35,119 nucleotides of DNA. It comes from a virus. The notes under the pieces were generated by a model. That model had not been told where the DNA came from and made no database searches. It worked only from the letters and a program-made list of their open reading frames with translations. Every line of letters starts with the position of its first letter. Within the stretch, counting starts at the first letter, position 1. A program made the position numbers and the translations under genes. The DNA is taken from positions 1 to 35,119 of IMG/VR virus record IMGVR_UViG_3300044613_001625; one strand, written 5' to 3'. This document shows positions 29,456 through 35,119 of the stretch, piece after piece.

Positions 29456-30326
29456 AATACTTAATGCGACCTATGGTGATGTCGATTGTAAAGATATACT
29501 AATATCAAAAATAATAAACAATAAGCTAATCATAAGAGCTAATAATGATATTTGCGGTGACACAAAGCCAGGGCATGTAAAAAACCTTATAATTGATGCC
29601 ATAATTGAAGGCATACAAGTCAATAGCATAACTAAAGAAGGCGATTTACTTGTAATGCCAGCATCAACAAATAATAGACTTGGCATATTTTACAGCAATA
29701 ATACCAACAGTAAACTAGTTCCATCAGTAACAGCAAGCCTTAATTCAATTAAGGTAGCTAGTCAATCTATCGCTGATATATATACATGCGTGTGGGATAG
29801 CGTGCCTAATAATCCCTTTTATCAATGCAATGCATGGACGCGAACAAGCTCGCACCTCAATCAGCTCTTGCAAATAATGCAGCTACTTTATCTAGCTAAG
29901 TCGGCAGGTAAATATAAGTATGTATCTTTTTTAGAACACGATGTATTATACCCAGAGGGATATTTTAGATACCCTGATTTTAATCAAGGATCGATACTTA
30001 CAAATATGAACTATGGCGGCATAAATAGAAATGGTTGGCAAAGACGATCACAAGATGACGAACCATTTCATCAAATGACCATGCATTTTGAGGATGCGTT
30101 AGAACATTGTAATACGATACTTGAAAACGCTTTGCTTACTAATAGCGGACTTATTGAGCCTCAAAATCTTAAGCGAGAACAATGGCAGTGCGAAAATGAG
30201 GCTATACACATCAATCATGGCCATCATTTTACAAGTCATTACAACGTTTATAGTAAAGAAAATACATACCTAGATCATCCATATTGGGGTGATCACAGCA
30301 AGTATGCACATTTATTAGATGTATAG
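29448..30326 (+). CDS. Possible glycosyltransferase with an N-terminal DUF3395-like domain
   Basis: 292 residues. Residues 1-~75 (ILNATYGDVDCKDI, LIIRANNDICGD, GHVKNLIIDAI, EGDLLVMPAS) resemble the DUF3395 domain of DnaJ-C11-like proteins, a small beta module. From ~100 the chain has SIADIYTCVWDSVPNNPFYQC, YVSFLEHDVLYPEG with an EHD motif where GT-A enzymes carry DxD, and many His (INHGHHFTSHYN). A GT-like role is inferred from the EHD-strand and the neighbourhood. AT-rich with AGA codons. Ends 79 bases before the next gene; that gap is AT-rich with no exact promoter match. Confidence 0.5.
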   Translation: MIKILNATYGDVDCKDILISKIINNKLIIRANNDICGDTKPGHVKNLIIDAIIEGIQVNSITKEGDLLVMPASTNNRLGIFYSNNTNSKLVPSVTASLNSIKVASQSIADIYTCVWDSVPNNPFYQCNAWTRTSSHLNQLLQIMQLLYLAKSAGKYKYVSFLEHDVLYPEGYFRYPDFNQGSILTNMNYGGINRNGWQRRSQDDEPFHQMTMHFEDALEHCNTILENALLTNSGLIEPQNLKREQWQCENEAIHINHGHHFTSHYNVYSKENTYLDHPYWGDHSKYAHLLDV

Positions 30327-30405
30327 TTGTCGCCTAACAAATAAAGTTGCAAAAATCAACAAAAAATTTGTTTAATTTATACTAAACTTTAACCTACCTA
30401 ATCTT

Positions 30406-31245
30406 ATGCCAGTCAAAAAGGATGTCATTATAGGGTTCCCGTGCTACGACAACAGGTCGTATGTCGACATTTTACAGGAGTGTTTAGCTGCCGTGAACGA
30501 TCCAGAGTGTGTCGTTGCCGGTATTCAATATTATAACGGAGACAGTCTAATCCCACGCGGTCGAAATAAGATCGTTAAAATGTTTTTAGAGTCGGACTCT
30601 GAGTATTTGATGTTTATCGATAGCGATATCAAATTTGATCGCTACATGTTGAACAAGTTACGCAGTTATAATAAAGGTATTATCGGCGGTATCTACCTTA
30701 AAAAGACGATACCATATACGCCCGTCATGAATCACGCGATTGAACGCGAGGATAATTTGGTCATTATGCGCGAGATTGGTACGGGCTTTATGATGATTCG
30801 TCGTGACGTGTTCGGTGCAATGAAGACCATGTGGCCTGAGCATAACTACAAGCCGGATGATGATGAGGCAGGTGGCGACTATCATGACTGGTTTAGAATT
30901 GGCGTACGTAACGGGCGATACCTAAGCGAGGACTATTACTTCTGCCAGCTTGCAGCCGAGCTTGGTTACAAGACCTATTTAGACCCAGAGATCTTGGTAA
31001 TGCATTACGGCAGCATCAGCTTTCCGATGAACGATAAAACCTTTATTGAAGGCGCAACGCTACTTATGGAACGATTACGCACTGATGCCGAGATGGATCT
31101 AGAGCTATTTAACAAGCTCAAGGATGGCGTACAAAAACAGATCGACGCGCGTAGCAATGGACAGTTAAAAGTAGTACCAACGGATAGCACCGACTGGACG
31201 TTACCCGAGCCAGTTAATTATGAATTTAAAACGGTAGCGCCATGA
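30406..31245 (+). CDS. GT-A-type glycosyltransferase, last gene of the second cassette
   Basis: 279 residues. VIIGFPCYDNRSYVDILQECLAA, GDSLIPRGRNKIVKMFLESDSEYLMFIDSDIKFD with the DSD motif, then GGIYLKKTIPYTP, GTGFMMIRRDVF and EDYYFCQLAAELGYKTYLDPEI, a layout I associate with phage-type glycosyltransferases. Its catalytic layout is the same as in the C-terminal half of the 1311-2435 product, so the two are likely paralogues. The last ~45 residues are a polar tail. It overlaps the following membrane-protein gene by ATGA and leads into the fibre genes. Confidence 0.8.
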   Translation: MPVKKDVIIGFPCYDNRSYVDILQECLAAVNDPECVVAGIQYYNGDSLIPRGRNKIVKMFLESDSEYLMFIDSDIKFDRYMLNKLRSYNKGIIGGIYLKKTIPYTPVMNHAIEREDNLVIMREIGTGFMMIRRDVFGAMKTMWPEHNYKPDDDEAGGDYHDWFRIGVRNGRYLSEDYYFCQLAAELGYKTYLDPEILVMHYGSISFPMNDKTFIEGATLLMERLRTDAEMDLELFNKLKDGVQKQIDARSNGQLKVVPTDSTDWTLPEPVNYEFKTVAP

Positions 31246-31670
31246 GTGAAAAAAACTATATAGAGCCTGTTAAGGTAGAGATGCCGAAAAGGATCGGCAA
31301 AAAGCCAACGCCTAAAGTTGATACGGCAATGCCGGCAGCACCAACAACAATGCCACCGGAACTATATCAACAGCGTGAGCAGGAAAGTAAACCAGTCAAA
31401 ATTAAATCGACTATGTTTGAAAAACTATTGAAGTCATTAGCTGGCAAGATATTGCCAATGCTATTACAATGGGTTTTTCCGTATCCCGTATACAAGCGTG
31501 AAGATGGAAACATTGTAAAGGATAGAAAAGGTAAGCCGGTAACAGATTGGCCTATGACCGTATTGGCTAGAGTGTTATCTTTAATCACAGTGCTATACGG
31601 CACAGTAGAAATACTTGGCCTTCCCCTATCGGAGTGGATTGCCAGAGTAAGCGGAGCGTTAGGGTTGTGA
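31242..31670 (+). CDS. Unknown membrane protein before the fibre genes
   Basis: 142 residues. The N-terminal ~60 are Pro/Lys-rich and disordered. Amphipathic/hydrophobic segments follow (FEKLLKSLAGKILPMLLQWVFPYPVY) and one clear membrane helix (MTVLARVLSLITVLYGTVEILGL) near the C-terminus. It could be a holin-like or anchor protein for glycosyl transfer at the membrane; nothing decides this. ATGA overlap upstream, GTGA overlap downstream. Confidence 0.65.
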   Translation: MSEKNYIEPVKVEMPKRIGKKPTPKVDTAMPAAPTTMPPELYQQREQESKPVKIKSTMFEKLLKSLAGKILPMLLQWVFPYPVYKREDGNIVKDRKGKPVTDWPMTVLARVLSLITVLYGTVEILGLPLSEWIARVSGALGL

Positions 31671-31765
31671 GTTATCCGATAGATGCCGATCCACGGTTCG
31701 ATCCTAACCCGAGAGAACCGTGGGTTTTTAAAGTGTTAAAGCGAATCTTCTTAATCTTTCGATAA
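31667..31765 (+). CDS. Possible 32-residue peptide
   Basis: GTG start overlapping the previous stop (GTGA), stop abutting the next ATG (TAAATG). Reads MSYPIDADPRFDPNPREPW and a basic hydrophobic end (VFKVLKRIFLIFR). The tight spacing supports translation, but an intrinsic terminator lies inside it, so coding is uncertain. Confidence 0.4.
   Translation: MSYPIDADPRFDPNPREPWVFKVLKRIFLIFR
31691..31729 (+). terminator. Terminator/attenuator before the fibre genes
   Basis: CCACGGTTC (31691-31699) pairs perfectly with GAACCGTGG (31715-31723), followed by G and five T. Probably lowers expression of the distal fibre genes; a ribosome translating the small peptide would disrupt it. Confidence 0.7.
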
Positions 31766-32146
31766 ATGGCCTTACGACTGGTCAATTATCCAGGCCTCCA
31801 AAACTTAAATGTATATCAAGGCGACACATTCCAACGGCAATGGAAGTTCCAGACGAATGTCAATGGCAACGTTGCGCCCCTTGATCTATCTGGCTTAGAG
31901 CTAAAGGCGCAAATTAAGCGCCTACGCGGTCAGAATGTGACCGTCATTTACACTAGCAGCACGAATAACGGGGATATCGTTGTCAGTAATACTAATAGCG
32001 ATTACGTGACATGGACGATTAATAGCACAAATACGGCTTCATTTCCCGTGGCTAGCCTTGTATACGATTTCCGCGTGAGCAACGGCACATCCGAAGCGCG
32101 CTATATGACAGGTCAATTCACCGTAACTGCGGAGGTCACAACATGA
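31766..32146 (+). CDS. BppU-like baseplate/tail protein
   Basis: 126 residues. NVYQGDTFQRQWKFQT, PLDLSGLELKAQIKRLRG, GDIVVSNTNSDYVTWTI, and SLVYDFRVSNGTSEARYMTGQFTV follow the layout of the N-terminal domain of phage baseplate upper proteins (BppU/DUF2479): a G-D-T-F start, a D-L-S-G-x-x-x-x-A-Q-I-R middle and a final Y-D-x-x-V ... G-x-x-T-V. It would attach the following fibre to the tail tip. ATGA overlap with the fibre gene. Confidence 0.7.
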   Translation: MALRLVNYPGLQNLNVYQGDTFQRQWKFQTNVNGNVAPLDLSGLELKAQIKRLRGQNVTVIYTSSTNNGDIVVSNTNSDYVTWTINSTNTASFPVASLVYDFRVSNGTSEARYMTGQFTVTAEVTT

Positions 32147-34959
32147 GTACCATAAATGTCGTCAATTACATTGTTGAAATTGTACCTGTAGGCGAGCAAG
32201 GGCAAGCAGGTCAAGGCGTACCTGCGGGCGGAACAGCTGAACAGGTACTTAAGAAGAACAGTAATGCAAGTTACGATACGTATTGGAGTAACGGTGCAGG
32301 CGCTGTTGATAGCGTTAATGGAAAAGTAGGCATTATAGTTTTAGATGCTGACGACGTTGGGGCGTATAGCAATACAAACCCCAAGGGATACACTAACATA
32401 AGCCAGGTGCAAGCTGTGGCTAATGTTGTATCTGTTAATGGGCAGACTGGTGTTGTGGTACTTGACGCTGATGACATTGGCGCTTACGCTAATACAAATC
32501 CGAATGGATACCAAAACGTATCACAAGTTGTATCGTACGCCAACGTAATAAGCGTCAATGGATATAGTGGCGTAGTTGTACTAGATGCGGACGATGTCGG
32601 CGCTTATTCAAATACAAATCCGAATGGATATATAAATATAAGTCAAGTTAGTACCGTTGGTAACGTGGTATCAGTAAACGGTCAATCTGGTATCGTTGTT
32701 CTGGATGCTGACGACGTGGGTGCGTACTCGAACACAAATCCAAGTAATTTTGTGAATGCATCTGGTGCAGCATTAGCAGCACCCGTGCAAAGCGTCACGG
32801 GTACGTTGGTATCAGGCACAAGCGCCGATCCTGTTATTAACATCCCAACACTAGAACAAGTTGGGGCATATAGTAACACGAACCCCGCAGGGTATCAAAA
32901 TGTTAGTCAAGTTGTAAGCTATGCCAATGTTGTATCTGTCAATGGTCAATCTGGTATTGTTGTTTTGGATGCGGATGATATCGGCGCTTATGCAAACACT
33001 AACCCAGCAGGCTATCAAAACATAAGCCAAGTACAAGCCTATGCTAATGTTATCAGTGTCAATGGCCAGAGCGGTGTAGCCGTATTAGGATTAGACGATC
33101 TAAGCAATGTCAATGTAAGTGTTGCCAATACAGGAGACGTGCTTAAATACAATGCAACAACTAACACATGGAGCGCAGGCGTAGGCGGTGGCGCCGTCGA
33201 TAGCGTCAACGGACAGACTGGCGTTGTCATCTTGAATATGGATGACATAAACGATGTACAAGCCACGAACGCTACCGAGGGGCAGTACCTAATCTACAAC
33301 GCAACGGCAAGCGCATGGCAGGCCAAAAGCGTAAGCGCTGGAGGCGTACAGAGCGTAAGTGGTGACGGGGTAGATAACACCGACCCGCAAAATCCTGTCA
33401 TTAGCTTCCCGACGCTTGACGAAATTGGGGCATACTCGAACACGAATCCGAATGGTTATCAGAACGTATCACAGGTTGTAGCCTATGCCAACGTAGTGAG
33501 CGTCAATGGTCAAAGTGGTATAGTTGTTTTAGATGCAGACGATGTAGGTGCTTACAGCAACACAAACCCGGCAGGCTATCAAAACGTAAGTCAAGTTGTA
33601 GCATACGCTAACGTAGTGAGCGTAAATGGATATAGTGGCGTAGTAGTATTAGATGCAGATGACGTCGGTGCTTACTTGAACACGAATCCGAATGGGTATC
33701 AGAATGTTACTCAGGTCGTAAGCTATGCTAACGTTATCAATGTCAATGGTCAATCAGGTGTTGTTAACGTATACCCAGGTGGTACGACTAATCAAATCCT
33801 TGCCAAGAGTAGCAGTACCAACGGAGATGCAAGCTGGACCTCAAATATTAATATTGATACGGCAACGTTTAGTACGACCGTAAATGCAACGCCTGGAATT
33901 GCTAAGCTATCATGGAACTTTGAAGAGAAAACTCTAGAGTTTGGCAAGACAGCAGATACAGTATTACAAATAGGTCAGGAGACATTATATCCGCTAGTTT
34001 ATAATGCTGATAGTATTACGCTTACGCGTGGTACGGTAGTGATGGTTGACCCATCGCAGCCAGCGCAAGGTAACAAGCTGCGTATAAAGCGTATGGTAGC
34101 AGATGGAACATTGCCAGCTAAATTAATTGTAGGATTAGTTACCGAAAGCATAGCAGCTGGTGCAGATGGATTTGTAACGTGGTTCGGATTACTTCGTAAT
34201 ATAAGTCTAAGTGCAAAGCAGCCTGGTGGTGAAACCTGGGCAGAGGGTGATATACTATACTGTGATCCGTCCGTTGCGGGTGGATTAACAAAGGTTGAGC
34301 CTATAGCGCCTAATTTAAAGCTATCAACGTGTGCAATCGTTAGCATAGATGGCAACAATGTCAACGTACATGTTCGGCCTTGGTTAAGTGATGATCTAAA
34401 AGATCTGCATGATGTCAACGTACTAAGTGTAACGAATGGTCAAAGCATTGTATGGAATAGCACATCCAACGTATGGAATGCGCGTAACGTAGTGCTAGGG
34501 CTATCGGGTGACGGTGTTAATAATACAGATCCACGTTTCCCGTCGCTTACGTTCCCAACAGTTGATCAGATAGGAGCCTACGCTAACACTAACCCAGCAG
34601 GGTATCAGAACGTAACGCAAGTAGTAGCTTATGCCAACGTAGTGAGCGTTAACGGTAAGTCAGGCATTGTGGTGCTAGATGTCAACGACATCGGCGCATA
34701 CGCCAACACTAATCCGAGCGGATACCAAAACGTAAGTCAAGTCGTTAGCTATGCCAACGTTATATCTGTAAACGGACAAAGCGGTATCGTATCGCTTGCC
34801 TTGGATAACTTAACGGACGTGGATGCGCCAACGCCTACGAGTGGTTACGTTCTAACGTATAACGGCACGGCTACGGCGTGGAAAGCGGAAGCGGCACAGG
34901 GCGGAACGGCCACGGTTGATATGGGACAAGTCATTTTAAACAGTCAAGTATTTAGCTAA
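32143..34959 (+). CDS. Long repetitive tail fibre
   Basis: 938 residues, dominated by about twelve copies of a ~40-residue unit with SVNGQSGIVVLDADDVGAYS, then NTNPxGYQNVSQVVxYANVV. The SVNGxxGxVVL-x-xDDVGA core is a known phage fibre repeat that forms trimeric shafts. Variant units insert GTxxQVLxKxS...W elements, for example near residues ~28-50 and ~550-570. A non-repetitive globular region of about 200 residues (~575-770, with TPGIAKLSWNFEEKTLEFG and GDILYCDPSVAGGL) interrupts the repeats. The units repeat at protein level but use different synonymous codons. It probably carries host recognition with the Kelch-like protein. Confidence 0.88.
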   Translation: MSTINVVNYIVEIVPVGEQGQAGQGVPAGGTAEQVLKKNSNASYDTYWSNGAGAVDSVNGKVGIIVLDADDVGAYSNTNPKGYTNISQVQAVANVVSVNGQTGVVVLDADDIGAYANTNPNGYQNVSQVVSYANVISVNGYSGVVVLDADDVGAYSNTNPNGYINISQVSTVGNVVSVNGQSGIVVLDADDVGAYSNTNPSNFVNASGAALAAPVQSVTGTLVSGTSADPVINIPTLEQVGAYSNTNPAGYQNVSQVVSYANVVSVNGQSGIVVLDADDIGAYANTNPAGYQNISQVQAYANVISVNGQSGVAVLGLDDLSNVNVSVANTGDVLKYNATTNTWSAGVGGGAVDSVNGQTGVVILNMDDINDVQATNATEGQYLIYNATASAWQAKSVSAGGVQSVSGDGVDNTDPQNPVISFPTLDEIGAYSNTNPNGYQNVSQVVAYANVVSVNGQSGIVVLDADDVGAYSNTNPAGYQNVSQVVAYANVVSVNGYSGVVVLDADDVGAYLNTNPNGYQNVTQVVSYANVINVNGQSGVVNVYPGGTTNQILAKSSSTNGDASWTSNINIDTATFSTTVNATPGIAKLSWNFEEKTLEFGKTADTVLQIGQETLYPLVYNADSITLTRGTVVMVDPSQPAQGNKLRIKRMVADGTLPAKLIVGLVTESIAAGADGFVTWFGLLRNISLSAKQPGGETWAEGDILYCDPSVAGGLTKVEPIAPNLKLSTCAIVSIDGNNVNVHVRPWLSDDLKDLHDVNVLSVTNGQSIVWNSTSNVWNARNVVLGLSGDGVNNTDPRFPSLTFPTVDQIGAYANTNPAGYQNVTQVVAYANVVSVNGKSGIVVLDVNDIGAYANTNPSGYQNVSQVVSYANVISVNGQSGIVSLALDNLTDVDAPTPTSGYVLTYNGTATAWKAEAAQGGTATVDMGQVILNSQVFS

Positions 34960-34961
34960 AT

Positions 34962-35119
34962 ATGGCAACAATAGAAAAAGTACACTTTACCAATAGCACG
35001 AACAATAGGCCTGTGCTAGTGACCGCCACGGCATCGCCAGGGACTAATGTGCATATCGTGACGACTAACGCATCGCGATATGACGAGGTATGGTTATATG
35101 CGCATAATACCAATGCGAC
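34962..35119 (+). CDS. Small tail-region protein, 5' part of the gene cut by the contig ends
   Basis: The ATG at 34962 lies 2 bases after the fibre stop. The frame continues open to the window end and, through the 127-bp overlap, into 1-332, giving 120 residues in all. See the 3' part for the protein description. Confidence 0.85.
   Translation, partial: MATIEKVHFTNSTNNRPVLVTATASPGTNVHIVTTNASRYDEVWLYAHNTNA
34993..35119. repeat. Terminal direct repeat, right copy (contig overlap)
   Basis: Exact copy of 1-127; the duplicated end of a circular assembly. Confidence 0.95.

Noticed and set aside
30327-30405. A promoter before the 30406 GT gene
   Set aside because: The gap is AT-rich but contains no exact TAnnTTTG; the TAAACTTTA segment has the wrong spacing.
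32308-34800. Regularly spaced repeats in the fibre gene that might suggest a CRISPR array
   Set aside because: The repeats are ~120 bp, coding, diverged at synonymous sites and have no unique spacers.
1-35119. Long minus-strand open frames opposite the head, tail and fibre genes
   Set aside because: They lie wholly inside well-supported plus-strand genes, lack recognisable motifs, and follow the codon pattern of the sense gene.
1-35119. Temperate lifestyle
   Set aside because: No integrase, excisionase, CI-like repressor or attachment site was seen; the RHH-like protein alone does not support lysogeny.

Overview
This window is a complete tailed-phage genome (siphovirus-like, HK97-type head) recovered as a circular contig. 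The first 127 bases (1-127) recur exactly as the last 127 bases (34993-35119), so the unique circle is 34,992 bp and one tail gene (34962 through 332) is cut by the arbitrary ends. All protein genes lie on the plus strand, are packed with ATGA/TTGA-type overlaps, and show no integrase or lysogeny repressor. The host is probably a member of the Bacteroidota: the best promoter has a TTTG / TAnnTTTG architecture (4004-4039), and the gene set (Lin1244/DUF4373-type replication protein, ERF, VRR-NUC) fits, but the host call is inference. Shine-Dalgarno-like sequences are present before only some genes.

Early/replication region (about 4.0-11.0 kb). A promoter with a tandem direct-repeat operator precedes a ribbon-helix-helix-like protein. 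Then follow small unknown genes, an ERF annealing protein, a secreted glucosaminidase with a two-helix holin candidate, a VRR-NUC nuclease, a DUF4373-type replication protein that carries helically phased iterons and a C-free AT-rich tract inside its coding sequence (a probable origin), a C5 cytosine methyltransferase that overlaps a second long reading frame, and the small terminase subunit.

11.0-13.2 kb holds a glycan cassette (GT2, NAD-dependent epimerase, GT-like) inserted between the terminase subunits. A minus-strand RNA unit (13.2-13.65 kb) with two tRNA-like genes and two tandem terminators follows. 13.7-19.4 kb is the head module: a small virion-type protein, TerL, portal, an HK97 prohead protease with a large N-terminal extension, the major capsid protein and one accessory protein. 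19.5-26.9 kb is the connector and tail module, including a tail-assembly chaperone with a -1 frameshift site plus hairpin, the tape measure, and a tail protein with two mucin-like Thr/Ser tracts.

26.9-31.2 kb is a second glycan cassette (GT-like genes and two methyltransferases). 31.2 kb through the junction to 1.3 kb holds a membrane protein, a BppU-like protein, a 938-residue repetitive fibre, the junction-spanning gene and a six-repeat Kelch-like fibre. 1.3-3.8 kb holds a glycosyltransferase fusion, an XkdX-like peptide, a YkuD-type lysin and an XhlA-like coiled-coil membrane protein, ending in strong terminators.

The most striking features are: more than a fifth of a 35 kb genome devoted to sugar-transfer and glycan-methylation genes placed next to Thr/Ser-rich tail proteins (self-glycosylation of the virion is my inference); the dual-coded methyltransferase locus; the intragenic origin; and the odd tRNA-like pair.
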